DNA from: Serripes groenlandicus
Taxonomy: Eukaryota > Mollusca > Bivalvia > Cardiida > Cardiidae
Reading direction: 5' to 3'
Assembly (NCBI GenBank): GCA_031761405.1
Contig: JASEVX010000012.1
Coordinates: 20,212,871 to 20,276,870 of the forward strand
Length of the DNA: 64,000 nt
Part shown: in pieces, positions 11,061-22,485 of the stretch
How positions within the stretch are numbered: the stretch's first letter is position 1
Layout of the letters: each line of letters opens with the position of its first letter
Translations under genes and position numbers: made by a program
Notes under the pieces: generated by a model
Databases searched by the model: none
What the model was told of the DNA's origin: nothing
What the model saw: only the letters and a program-made list of their open reading frames with translations

Positions 11061-12620
11061 ATATAAATGAATAAACAATTGTTTTCTAAAAAAAGAATTG
11101 AAAACAATGTGACTATTGGAGAAATTGCTCATAACACGCAATTTCTCCTTATACCCCAATGTTTTCAAAATACTTCTGCTTCAGTGACGTCAGCAAACGT
11201 TGGAAATGCATACGTTTCAGGTAAAACATATACCTTTAACATGCATCGTGTTATAATTTTCTAATATGACTTTTACTATCTACAAAATGACCGACGTCAG
11301 TGGAAAACTGTTCGTACTTACTTTCAGACTGTTTGCTATTTAAAATACTATCTAGGAGGTCATTACCTAATCAGTGTGCGATGAGGCTTAAGCAGACCTC
11401 TAAATTGACTTAATGATAGTTCAGTTATATACGGTATATTCACAAGTATGTTGCCGACGTTATTTCAAAACTATGCTTCTATCTTATACTCATAGTATAA
11501 ATCTATCTTAAATAAATTGCGAAAAAAACCAGCTCATATTAATCATTTTCGATGCCGGATTCCTGTGTTCTAAACCGGTCTCGTGCCGTTTATGTGGAAG
11601 GAACCAGATAACAGAACCCGCTCATCACGGTACTCGACATCTGGACGTTTGGTGCAAAAGGCCGACTCTATACAACTGTATTTATCGCCGGTAACAAGCG
11701 GAATGTGGGTTAAATGCATTTTAGATTACAGGTCACCATATAGGTATTATTATGATTAAGAGCAAATGTGAACATTTAGAATGCATGGAACAGTGTATTT
11801 CGCAATTTTTATGTATTGAGTACATAATAACACAAAACAAAAACGTTGACTACGTTTGCCTTTGTAAAACTTTCAAATGACTTATATTGCGAAGTGTTAA
11901 TCTTAAAGTCGAGAAGAAATAAATCCCCTCTGTTCGAACTACACTATTTAAACATGGATCATAACAAATCAAGTCGCTCCGTCGAACATGTAAAGGAACT
12001 GTCATCGTATAGGGTTGTCTTCGGTGATTTTGAATTAATTCGCAAGTTTAGAAGTTTTCTCAACTTCATGCTCATAGAATAGAATAGAAAACAGATTTAA
12101 TTGAATTAAGTAGTTTGCTTTACCAACGTCTTCGGAGTAGGGGATTTAGGTGTAGTACCTACACTTGAAAATCGTACCGATCAGCATATATTACCACTTT
12201 ATAATACACAACAATTAGTTATTTTGAAGACGCAATGAACGACGAAGCACCTGTACGGTTATTTACTTCGTTGGCTATACAACAAATGAGCCGCGTCTAG
12301 TGATTAGGGGTCTGAATGCATCTGTGTAGAGTGAAGACTCTAACGAGCCTGATCATACGTATATCCTTAACACAGTTTTCACAACCCGCATACACGTTAT
12401 ACATACATAAATGCACATTCGGATTAAAACATTACACCAGTACCTTAATGTATATATGTCTTTATATGATGTCAAACCACAATGTCATGAATATCCTAAG
12501 ATATTTGTATAGAAGCGGCTAAAATAAAACTTACGTTTTTAAAGGACCTATTAATCGTATGTTTCTGTTGATCATTGATGTGATACCACCACTTGAAAAC
12601 GGCACGTGACAGGTTACGGT
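11061..12620. other. Upstream spacer of gene B, no gene seen
   Basis: The frame at 11067-11264 recurs nearly unchanged at 63182, but it has no recognisable domain and lies in repeat-derived DNA. The stretch 11700-12530 aligns with 36860-38035 upstream of gene D (for example 'GGGATTTAGGTGTAGTACCT...CACTTGAAAATCGTACC' at 12142 and 37674). It is therefore shared gene-family upstream DNA. Confidence 0.5.
11555..11705 (-). mobile_element. tRNA-headed SINE remnant
   Basis: Same family as 9245-9395: 'ACCCGCTCATCACGG...ACTCGACATCTGGACGTTTGGT...GGCCGACTCTATACAACTGTA'. Related copies lie at 36700 and 63660 in the equivalent places. Confidence 0.5.
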
Positions 12621-12689
12621 GTCTCGTATAGATACTAGATTTTACGTATGAACATGGATAAAAACAGAAAAATCAATCAAAAGAAAGTG

Positions 12690-12830
12690 ATATCGTGCCA
12701 CGACGCCGGAGAATTGACCGTCTTTTTTTGCAATAGTGTATAATCAGATCAGCATGCGCCCCCGTGGAGTCTGATAGGGATGTACACCTATCGCTCTCCA
12801 ATCATGAATAAACCATTATATAATGTTATA
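12690..12830. mobile_element. Bivalve-type interspersed repeat
   Basis: It contains 'CACGACGCCGGAGAATTGACCGTC...AATCAGATCAGCATGCGCC...GAGTCTGATAGGGATGTACACCTATCGCTCTCCAATCATGAATAAACC' in discontinuous blocks. Copies at 38225-38350 (gene D) and 52608-52760 (gene E) share every block. Similar sequence is, from memory, abundant in clam genomes. Confidence 0.5.
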
Positions 12831-13269
12831 AGATAGAGTTGAATCATTGGCCTGACTTTGAAACGGAAAAACGGAAAACGCTTAAAACATATGTGAATGA
12901 CTCTGTTCAGTGTTATAAGGTTATGATGGCACTCTCAATAGTATTATAACACAATGATATCACAGGCATATACTAAGTGACTCTCATCTGCGTATAGTGC
13001 ACACTTAACATTTGTTTATCGATTACAACGTAAATACAAAGAATCTGTATGAAATCAGACAAAACCTAAACACGCTTTGATGCGCTCGTGTAAAATCGTA
13101 TAACTATCTATCATTATAGTGTTTGCATTAATCAAACAACAATTAGTTGAATTAAGACACACATCCTACATCTGTAAATATTGGTGATAGATACTCATGA
13201 GATTGTTTTGTCAACATGCATTTTTGATTTTACGTAATGACGCGTATGGAAACAATAGTTCTGAATGCC

Positions 13270-13287
13270 ATTTTGCATGTGGCGTGG
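13270..13287 (+). promoter_or_regulatory. Conserved upstream element ATTTTGCATGTGGCGTGG (gene B)
   Basis: The 18-bp block is identical upstream of gene D (40204-40221) and nearly so upstream of C (29612-29629, duplicated at 28764-28781) and E (53149-53166). It holds an octamer-like TTTGCAT and a TG(G/A)CGTGG motif about 110-165 bp before the TATA-like box. Conservation among diverged flanks is suggestive; no factor is assigned. Confidence 0.45.
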
Positions 13288-13380
13288 TGAATCTTACACG
13301 GAAGATTAACAACGCAATGATTATAAACTACATTCCATAATTACCCATGAGAGTAAAACGTTTATTACTTCCGACGAGGA

Positions 13381-13423
13381 TATATAAATCGTCGAAAAAA
13401 TAACAGTTTACAGTAGAACTAAA
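13381..13423 (+). promoter_or_regulatory. Core promoter of gene B (TATA box plus initiator-like block)
   Basis: TATATAAAT at 13381-13389 is followed 30 bp later by CAGTAGAACTAAA within AACAGTTTACAGTAG. The same pairing with 30-32 bp spacing occurs before C, D and E. A start near 13411 would give a 5' UTR of about 40 bases. Confidence 0.6.
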
Positions 13424-13450
13424 ATCAGAACAAGAAAGACATCATCAAAA

Positions 13451-13514
13451 ATGTCCAGTAGAATTGCTCTGCTAACCATTATCTTGGCACAGTGCAGTGT
13501 ACATACATCTAGAG
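13451..13514 (+). CDS. Gene B exon 1 (signal peptide)
   Basis: ATG in AAAAATGTCC context, 21 codons plus one base, donor GGTGAGT. The MSSRIAL start is shared with gene D. Confidence 0.82.
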
Positions 13515-16500
13515 GTGAGTTATTTGAAAATTAGTTTAAAATCAATTCTGTTTGAGTTTGTGATGTTCTGAACTTCGATAAATAAATACCAGAATTAATA
13601 ATCAGATTTTAAAAGTATCGATTAAAGACGTATTTTGAAATTTGAAATTCTTAATTTAATTAAAAAGAGAATTTAACCCATTTTGTTTTTAGAAATTGAT
13701 GTATATATTCTGTTTTGAATCTATTACATTTTTATAATTGGTTTGGCTAGTGATTGCATTATTTATAGGCATCCTGAAACATACTAATATATGTGTAGAC
13801 CTTAAGTATTATAATTAAATATTTGTACAATGTCTCTGTTTAGCTGCTGTAACTTGGGCCGTCGACACATGCCCAATTTATTTACCAGAAAGTAAATCGA
13901 AGGAATCCTTGAATACATTTGCTGCTACCGGCGCGTCAACCTATACAATTATTACCCAGACTGTTACCGGCATGTTTGAGCTAACGTCTGGCGGAGAACT
14001 TAGTTCTGCTTCTGCACTCGACTACGAGAGTCATCAATCATATTCTGTAGTGATCAAGTGAGTATGGTACTTCTCATTTATGTTGGATTTAATTACGTTT
14101 TAAAAAAAGGTTAGCCATATCACGGCGTATTAGACACATCATATCTCGGATATTTTACCGGTACTTCCAATATTGTTTATCCTGACACCAGCGCATCAGT
14201 TGTAATGCCATCCCTGCAAGTGTAAAAGAGGAAAGCCATTACTATCATGTTCAATTCCTGGATACGACATGTATTTATGGTATTTTAAACGAACATTGAC
14301 TATAAATTATTGATATAAGAATAATATATCAATTAGGTTGAATATGGTTATGTTTACCTACTAATTTCAATTGAAATTAAACACGCTTTCACTGACTACA
14401 GTTTATCTCTTTTAATCATTACATAAAATAGCAGCAACCGATTTACAAAGCATCTAGGCAAAAACATGGAATTTCTCTAGTTTTTATTTTGCAAATATTT
14501 TTTCAAAAGTCTCTGCAGATGCGCAAAACGCGTCTCTACTTTGGGAGGGCTAAAAACAGTTCACAGAGCTTAGAAAACTGGATCGTTATTCGGTGCCAAT
14601 AGTGATGTATGTTTCCTTAAATCAGTGAAGAAAAGGATGATATATACTTTATATATGTTCTCAAATGTGTCACATACACTCCGAAAGTGCTGTGATAAAA
14701 ATGATCGAATTCAATTCTGTATTTCATTGTTTTCACACGAGCGGTGTTCAGCGAAAACTTACATATAGACGTAAAGTCAAATACTGGTAGTTTTGATTAA
14801 TAGATAAAATATAAACTTGATTTTAATCCCATATACATGGGTTGTTTTACATGTAAACAAAACCCACAGTTCGGCAACAAAGTCAATGTCAACATTTTAT
14901 ATATTCGTTTATGTTTATATGTATCTTCTAGATTAAGTTAGAAAATTGATAACTTGGATATCATTTATCTATCATTGTATACTACAGTTACCTTATGTCA
15001 TCTTTGTTCTTCAGTCTATTTCGATGTTGAACTCAGCGGATGACGGGTGTTGCTGATTGATATTGAACTGCATGAATGTGTAGTGCCAATGTAATCTACA
15101 TCGCTGTCATCTGTAATCATACCTTCGTGCCTTTCCCAAAACATCTCCCAAATTAAAAATAACTTTTGATCTACTAAGATGACTGTAACGTTAAATAATT
15201 TTCCAATTTCACATTATCTTTGCATATTTTGTGTATATATCTTGAATTATTAAGACTGAACAAAGAGAGAAAGGTTCAAATAAAACAAAATAATATTCAT
15301 AGCTAGAAAAACAGTATTGGACGCCGAATGCTAATAGTTCAAAACCTAATTTGTCAATTAATCATATTTAGATGAAAACACGGAACTAGAATACAAAATC
15401 AACAATAATAAACGCACGTGGAAAGCGCCATTTTAGCTTGTGTAAATCTGCAAATATCTTAGTGTGTAATGGTAGATTATTAGAAGACAGAAATATCTGG
15501 AGTTTACATTCATAAATGATAATGCAAACACTGTCATTTATCATGTATTAGCTAACCAACATTATTTTAAATGTTTTTCTACATTCTAAATGGAATCAAA
15601 TAATGAGTGTTCCGATCATCGTCCTGTGCATTTCACGCTGCGTTGTGAACGCCCAATCTAGTCACGTGACCGTGAGAACGGTCAAGGAGATTCATTTATA
15701 GAGTAGGATAGCTATCGTGTGACTAGGTTCTTTGACAGCATGCTAAACCAGTGATCAGTACTTGGCATGTTAACACGTGACTAAGCTAGTACATGTGTAT
15801 CCATTATTGACTCATTACAATATTTTACCTCATTATTATGGCATAATGCATTTGAGCACTCAAAATAAATAGCAGTCCAGATAGAATTAAAAAACATGGT
15901 TTTCCGGAGAATGCTAGCCAGTTCGTAAATAATTTAATAAAAAAGGAAATATATTTCTGAGAAATAAAACTACTGAAAACAGAACAGTATGTTTAAATAA
16001 AAAACTATCATACGGTCAAGTTAAACGTAAATTTAAAGTAAAAAAGAGTGAACTTAGCAAATAATAACTCGAACAAATTCTGGAAAAAGGTGAAATCTCA
16101 ATATAAAAGTAGTTCATTTAATCCAACGAATGTAAAATTCGATGACCTATCACAGTATCTTAACGATCTGTATCAAAAAATCAAGTTCAGAATAAAACGA
16201 TAATAGTAATTGAAATAATCAAAATACTCCAGTTTGTACTTCTGATTTGGATGCAGATATCACTATAATCGAATTAAAAAATGCTGTTTTCGAGCAAAAG
16301 AACGGAAAAAGCCGAAGAATTTATCTGCAGATAACTTTAAACGTACATTGTACCTTTGATATAATCTGACAATATCAGATGAGTTAAAATAACCATAAAG
16401 CACACTACAATTTGAAAACATTACGGAAAAAGTAGAATACTGTAAAACAACAACAATATCTTCCTTTTCAATTTTTATATAAACCCTCAATACATACCAA

Positions 16501-19500
16501 ATCTTAAATATACAATATCACGCAGGTAATCAACATTCAGAACAAATTATCAATTAATTCGTAGTGAAGGGTTATTAAATCCGATAATAATTTGCGATTT
16601 AACGCGAAATGAAGCAACAATAATCCCGTGACTGGATGTACACTTTTACAATCAATGAAATTTACACACATTATCGTTGTAGTAAATTGTAAAAACCCTA
16701 TTGTTTTCCGGATAAATCATGCCGCATACGTGCGAGAGACACTATGGCTAAGATCATGACGAACTCAAGGAGGGTACGGCCAGGGAGCACGTGTATCGAT
16801 GGCGCATGCGCAGACACTTGGTTCTCGTGAATGTACATCTCTACTCTGGAGTCAAGATTCAAAACGGAAGCCGCTTGTTTGTATTATCGATACTAGAAAG
16901 CTCGTTTTCCTGTTGTCTAAATTACGGAGCGCAATTATTTAAAAGTGCCAATTAAACAAATCAATATTTATCCGTCTTACAAATAAATACACCACTAATT
17001 ACTGAACTCAGAGGTTCGTATTTTGGGATAATTTACACACCAGCATCCATAATTGCCACCCTCCGCCATTTTGGAACTCTTCTAACTCTTGCTCGAAGCA
17101 GGGTTGCAAATAGTCGGTGTCAGAAGGTCATATGACGTCACTCGAGTTAAAACTCTTGCCGTTCATGAGAAGCTCGGATAACTTTAGTCGAAACTCGGGT
17201 TTGTCGGCCTATATATAGAAACTACCCGTAATAATGTAAACTACTCTTAACACTTAAATTTGCATATAACATTGAATCAAATAGTTATGTGTATATCATG
17301 AACTAATGCATACTGTTGCAAAGAACACTACTGATACGTCTGTACTCTGCAGCACACATTGAGACATAGAATGTATTTTGACCAAACCGAACGTTAGCCT
17401 TTTTACGTTATTGTTAACTAATATTTTAAATCTCATTCATACAATACAACCGTTATTTTTGTCCAATTTTGTTTATATGTATTAGGATAGAAAAATTATT
17501 AATTGATATCGTCCCAATCTCTCTCTCTCTCTCTGTAAATGTGCGACTTTTGTGTTAGCACTCATGTACACTGTATCTGTCGGTTTGAGTATTAAAGTTC
17601 ATGTTATTTTATGTTACTTAACGTTATAACAGAATACTTAGAGAAAGAATTTTCAGAAGGACTGTTGTGAAGCATTACTTATTCCCATTTTCGAAGGAAG
17701 TAAACATGGCCATAAACATTTCATAGGCATAACTTGAACAACATTTTATCAAAAATATTCTAAAACTATCTAATGGGCAAACAACTTGACCGAAAATTGA
17801 CAATATGTATGACTTTCAACAAAATAAAGCGACTACAGACTGTTTATTTGTGTTACATGCTCTAATCTCAAAAACGTTGCATAATAAAAAGAAATTATTC
17901 CTTGCCTTCCTTGACTGGGAAAAGATGTTTTATGACAGAAGTTATTAAATAACATTGTTAGCTCAAATGGTGTCTTAGCATTAAGATCGATGTATACAAC
18001 TGTAAAATCAACTGTTCGATACCAAAATGTTAAATCGGAATCTTTTAATTCATATATCGGTGTAAAACACGGCGATCCATGTTGCACTTGTTTATGTTAA
18101 TCTTTTCTGAAAGATATTTTGCAACACATCAAAAGATATGTGTAATTCTTTTGTTATTATTTGCAGACGATGCTGTGGTATTTACACAAAATACAAAAAT
18201 CATGACAGTCAATTTAAAACGACATTTTAAAGTATTGCAATAAGTACAAACTTAAGATCAACGTCAATAAGACTCAAATTATAAAGTGCGAAAATGAACG
18301 TCACACTAAATATCATTTTATTTACATGATACACAGATTTAACTTGTTAAATCATTTAAATACTTAAGTTCACTTATTTAAAAATGGTAAGTGGACACAG
18401 ACTCAAAAACGCACAGACCAACATGCGTCATTTGCACTACATAACTTATCTACGATATTTAATCAAATGGAACTGCCTATCAAGGAACGACGTAAGTTAT
18501 TTGATTCACTTGTTTCTCCGACTTTGAACTATGAGGCCCAGATTTGGAGAATGAATGAATCCCTCGATGTAGAAAATATGCATTCCTAATTATGTATACA
18601 GTTATTAAGTGTTAAAAGATCAACCAACCTCGAGGATACGGAGATTTAGGAACTATACAAATCTAAATTCAGCGACAAATAATAATGATTAAATATTGGA
18701 TGAAAATTCTTTCTCTAGATGGAAATAGTATTCTGTTCAAAATGTATAAAATGTTAAAAGTAGATGCCGAAAATGGACAAACATATAAAAATAATAACTG
18801 GGCTTACAACTCTAAGCAAAGTTAAAATTACATGATACATATATATTATGAAAAATGTTATTGAACTATAAATACTTCATCAAGATTAGAATCTTATTGA
18901 ATACTTTCATATTGTTCCGTTCACTTTGCATTGAAGAAAGTGGTCATTATTTTTCGAACATGACCGGTGTCAAGGAGTGATCATGACCGTAGATAAGGAC
19001 GTGCAAAAGTTCCGCATAATTAACATGCTAGGGACGACTTTTTTTATGTAAACAAACATAGCTGACCTAAATATCATTATTAAACCTCGTGTGACTTTGT
19101 AATGATAACTCATCATATACTGATCATGGACAATTTCTGACTGTCTCATGCTAACAGTACGTTTTTGACCGGATAACAATATACTGTTACATGGTACGCG
19201 CGTCTAACATCTTTGTTGGTCATGAACGTGCATGTCGTTATTTAAAACAATACCGTCACCGTCATAATTCAACTTTTCAAACGGCATTTGTAACAAAATG
19301 ACTACTTATGTAAACAAACAGTTGTTTCAATTTCGGAAGCAGATATATCAACTCTAGATAAAACAAAAATACACAGTTTAAACCAAATAGTTTATAATAT
19401 GAAAGTATGCATTAAAACGGTTATTGACCCTGTACTGTTAAATCATCAATGGACCTCGTTCTTTGGCGAACCTAGCCTCCCGAGCCCGTCAACGTCAACC

Positions 19501-22485
19501 CAAGAACTCAATAACCTATACTATTGAACATTCAAACATTCAGTAGTTCTTGAAAAATACTTATAAGTGATCAATTACCAAAATATAGAACAGCGGTAGC
19601 AAGACTTAGCACGTCATTGAATAATTTAGTTATAGAACTAGGTACATTTACGAATTATCGTCATATTCGTACACTCGAATGTGTTAAATTGTCATTTTAA
19701 TCAAATATAATCAGAATATCAGTTCCTTCTTACATGCCCAATATACACTGACTTAAGAGAAAAAGAGTGAAAAGGTATTATTTCACATGGCGAACTATAC
19801 ATAAATGTATCAATCTCATGTCTGAAACATCCAAAATGATTATAAACGAATTACGTAAATTTATTTATGAGGAAAACTTAATTAGAACTTAAAATGTATC
19901 CACCTACAATTATCACTACTTTGCTCATCCGACAATTGTATGTTTTCTGTCTTTCCTTGAAATTCATGTATTTGTGTTAAAGTGTATGTTGCTTTAAACA
20001 TGTGTGTATGTTTTACGCTTTAAAGTTTATTGTATACACAATCTATTGTGTATTTACCTTTTTTAAGCTAATACATTCTTCTTGCAGACGCGATTAACAA
20101 AACTGCTCTGATTTTCAGTTTTCAGCTAACAGCGATGCTGATCTTTACAAATATCAGAAATATAGAAAAACATGATGAGCTGCGTTACATTGCTTTTATT
20201 CGTCTGGCCGTTTTAACCCGAATATATCCTAAACAACATAGGAAAATATATGGAAATGTTTCATGATAGAGTTATGTCATTTGCGTACGCTCTACTGACT
20301 TCTGTTTCCGTTGAAACCGTCATGAGATATAAGTATTTTAAAGACTTTGCCGTTTGACACGAAATGTTAATATCACTTTACATTTTAGATTTGCTGGAAA
20401 AAAACTAACGCAAATGAAATGCGTCAGATTTGATTTAAAATAAGACTTCAATGGCTGCTTCTTGTTTGACAAGAATCTCATTCACTAGTCAAGGATATTT
20501 GTACTTGAAATTTCAATATACGATGGCAATGTCATGAACAGATCAACTTTGACTTTCGGAATAGGTTTGTCAAATGATGAGGAGTATGTTCTTTTACGTA
20601 AACATATTGATTTTCGATCTCCCGGTAGGTAGGTAACTCGAGTTGTACATGGCCATTCGTCATAATAACTAATGTTATACATTTGATCAGAAAATGAGAT
20701 TGTTTTCTTTTGTTCTTGCAGGGCGTCTAACAACGGTGACACCGAAAACGCAGAACTTCCTTGTGTCATACATGTCACGGATGTTAACGACGAACATCCA
20801 CAATTTGTTCAAAAATCGTACTCCGTGGATATTCTTAACAATGTTGCGATAGGTTTGAACTTTATCTTTTAGAAAATAATCTCTCAAAATAAAATTTTGT
20901 ATCGTGTGATTTGAAATTGAAATAGACGACACATTACGCATTAATTGAGTTGTTGCTGTCGTAGAATTAACAGTGAGACTAACAAAATGTTACGGATTAA
21001 GAGTGGCAAATTATAAGGAATTTATAGAGCTAGAGAACCAATTAACTTTAGAATTTAAAAACTGAAATTACCTTGATAAATCGTCACGAACATAGGTCAA
21101 GCTACATGTTGGTTTCTATGATAAAGATCAACACTATTCACATATTACTAACATCAGTTTAAAAGAAGCTTCTGTCACATTGTGTAGATTCTGACAAGAC
21201 GAAGAAAATGTACAGCCTAATTGTAATAAACATTGTTCAGAAATACTAACCGCTACCATTTCGCATGAGCGGGCTCAATTATGCATCCGTCTGATCGGGG
21301 TATTCAATTTGCGTACTATACATGTATTTACAGTACATAAAGTTTAACATTTCAGGAAAACTGTACTGTATAGAACATGTTTAAATTCATTAATTGATCA
21401 TCGTCTATCGTTTACGGAAGAAGAATACAGGTGGAAAGATAGCCAGCTGCCCGGGAAGAATCTTGTGTGACGTACTGGTGCCGGAAAGCCACAAAGCACA
21501 TGGTTTGGTGAACTGGCTGCTTTGATAAAACTGAAATACCGTTGTAAAATGGCGTTTAGATTAAATCAATCAATAATTTATTTTGAAATAATGCAGATAT
21601 AAATCACACTCTGTTGATGCTCAGATTGGTATGGATCTACCCTTGTCGCAAATTTCCTTCGTTTACTTGTTTCTGAAGGCTTAATTATTTACATGACTAT
21701 ATTTAGATATTTCTTTCAGACACGACTGTACTGACAGTTGAAGCCACCGATAGAGATGTGAATGAGACATTTAACAAGGTTGTGTACAGTATCAAAGGTT
21801 AGTGACGGTACTATTGACTTTCTGGGTAAGGCGTTTACCGCCACTTTCAACACTGTTTCAATTATAACACGCCGTTTTCTGTGCAAGTTACGAGTACTAC
21901 TGTTCCATTTATCCTGACACCAGGCAGTCAGTCGTAATGCTAATCCCACAAACCTAAGAGCAGATGAGGGAAAGCCATAACTACCTGATGTTTGTAATAC
22001 CAGACCGCGGTTTATGTAATTGAGTATTAGGGTGCCCAGGTTCTAGATACCGAGAACGAAAGGAAACAAAAGCAAACATATATGTTAATAACTAGTTTAA
22101 CCATCCCTGCGTTAATGCAAGTTGTTTGATTAAAAATACATTTTAACAAAATGTCGGCAAAGATTAACAAGCTGTTCGATAATATTATATTACTAATTAT
22201 TCTGCCTCCACTTATTGAAAGTATGTTTTTTCCACAGTCGGAGAAAATGCCGTGAACTTTACCATCAACGTTGACACCGGAGTTATCAGCGCTAAAACAA
22301 TTCTGGCTGCTGCAGAACCTCTCAACTTAACACTTACTGTGGTCGCTACTGACAACAATACGATCACTTTCACAGACGAGGCCCCTGTAACAGTATGCCT
22401 TGGATGCAAAGCAAGTGGTTCTTCTTCACCGGAGATAAGCCTTTTTGCCTCCATGGCTCTTGTCATCAGTGTTGTCCTGATGTAA
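13451..22485 (+). CDS. Gene B: complete GPI-anchored two-EC mini-cadherin (244 aa)
   Basis: The predicted secreted adhesion-type protein joins exons 13451-13514, 13844-14057, 20722-20852, 21720-21797 and 22238-22485. These total 735 coding bases including TAA, with GT/AG borders and phases 1, 2, 1, 1. Residues 1-19 form a signal peptide (MSSRIALLTIILAQCSVHT). EC1 spans about 24-119, with C31, a degraded L80-D81-Y-E83 in place of LDRE, C107 and the linker D113-V-N-D-E-H-P119. EC2 spans about 120-213, with D147-R-D149 and D175-T-G. C216-x-x-C219 and SGSSS precede a hydrophobic tail ending at M244 with no cytoplasmic part, hence a likely GPI anchor. Sequons are N151, N169, N192 and N202. Classical cadherins have several EC repeats plus a catenin-binding tail; this has two and none. 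The ATG lies just downstream of a TATA-type promoter and shares its context with gene D. Ligand and tissue are unknown. Confidence 0.85.
13844..14057 (+). CDS. Gene B exon 2 (most of EC1)
   Basis: Acceptor CTGTTTAG and donor GTGAGT. It encodes AAVTWAVDTCPIYLPES through SALDYES to SYSVVIK. It has nine fewer bases than gene D exon 2 and no stop. Confidence 0.82.
14165..14290 (-). mobile_element. SINE fragment in intron 2 of gene B
   Basis: 'TTTATCCTGACACCAGCGCATCAGTTGTAATGCCATCCC...GAGGAAAGCCATTACTA' matches the middle of the SINE at 21815-22020 and 47765-48085. Confidence 0.45.
16690..17210. promoter_or_regulatory. CpG-rich promoter-like island inside the LINE-bearing intron
   Basis: CpG density is far above the surroundings. 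GCGCATGCGCA near 16802 resembles an NRF-1 site, CACGTG near 16790 is an E-box, and CCGCCATTTTGG near 17066 resembles a YY1 site. These are consensus matches by eye only. It may be an inserted promoter fragment or part of a transposon; no exon was found next to it. Confidence 0.3.
17518..17534. repeat. (CT)n microsatellite
   Basis: About eight CT dinucleotides are read directly. Confidence 0.85.
20722..20852 (+). CDS. Gene B exon 3 (EC1 end, DVNDEHP linker)
   Basis: Acceptor TTCTTGCAG, 131 bp, donor GTTTGA. It encodes ASNNGDTENAELPCVIHV, then TDVNDEHPQFVQKSYSVDI, the diagnostic cadherin linker and the first strand of EC2. Confidence 0.85.
21430..21565 (+). mobile_element. 5'-truncated SINE in intron 3 of gene B
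   Basis: 'GTACTGGTGCCGG...GTGAACTGGCTGC...GATAAAACTGAAATACCGTT...GGCGTTTAGATTAAATCAATCAATA' has the same 3' half and AATCAATCAA tail as the SINEs at 41396-41497 and 38955-39253. Confidence 0.6.
21720..21797 (+). CDS. Gene B exon 4 (78 bp, EC2 start)
   Basis: Acceptor TTTCTTTCAG, donor GTTAGT. It encodes TTVLTVEATDRDVNETFNKV and VYSIK. Confidence 0.85.
21815..22020 (-). mobile_element. SINE in intron 4 of gene B
   Basis: The sequence contains 'AAGGCGTTTACCGCCACTTTCAACA...GTTTCAATTATAACACGCCGTTTTC...TTATCCTGACACCAGGCAGTCAGTCG'. Genes A, D and E carry a different SINE remnant in this intron. Confidence 0.55.
22238..22485 (+). CDS. Gene B exon 5 (EC2 end, CLGC, GPI signal)
   Basis: Acceptor TTTTTTCCACAG, 248 bp to TAA. 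It encodes NFTINVDTGVIS, TLTVVATDNN, CLGC, SGSSSPEIS and a hydrophobic end. It has three codons more than A and D, and an ATTAAA at 22730 is a possible polyadenylation signal. Confidence 0.85.

Larger units (their letters stand above)
1..11885. repeat. Segmental duplication, copy 1 (paralogous to 55760-64000)
   Basis: Collinear matches include exon 4 of A and E, the telomere-like block (2056 vs 57287), RT fragments (5700 vs 58530), endonuclease fragments (6751 vs 59006), the 80-bp minisatellite (7981 vs 60181) and the 188-bp repeats (10480 vs 62600). Copy 1 has about 2.5 kb (about 3205-5690) and about 0.6 kb (about 6066-6665) absent from copy 2. Copy 2 lacks most of exon 5. Confidence 0.9.
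15440..19890 (+). mobile_element. Decayed CR1/L2/Jockey-like LINE in intron 2 of gene B
   Basis: It is a plus-strand order of LINE domains in broken frames. The endonuclease end is at about 15465-15650 (CNGRLLEDRNI, ANQHYFK, CSDHRPVHFTLRC). The pre-RT linker is at about 15990-16500 (KFWKKVKSQYKSSSFNP, LKNAVFEQKNGKS). The RT is at about 17800-18300 (TDCLFVLHALISKTL, KLFLAFLDWEKMF, GVKHGDPC, LLLFADDAVVF). The RT-distal region is at about 18310-18830 (KERRKLFDSLVSPTLNYEAQ). The C-terminus is at about 19540-19890 (KYRTAVARLSTS, FIYEEN). Stops and frameshifts are frequent, so it is inactive. Stretches 16500-17800 and 18830-19540 do not read as LINE and may be later insertions. Confidence 0.72.

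Noticed and set aside
11067..11264. 65-codon frame conserved at 63182
   Set aside because: Conservation follows from the very recent homogenised duplication. There is no domain, signal or splice structure.
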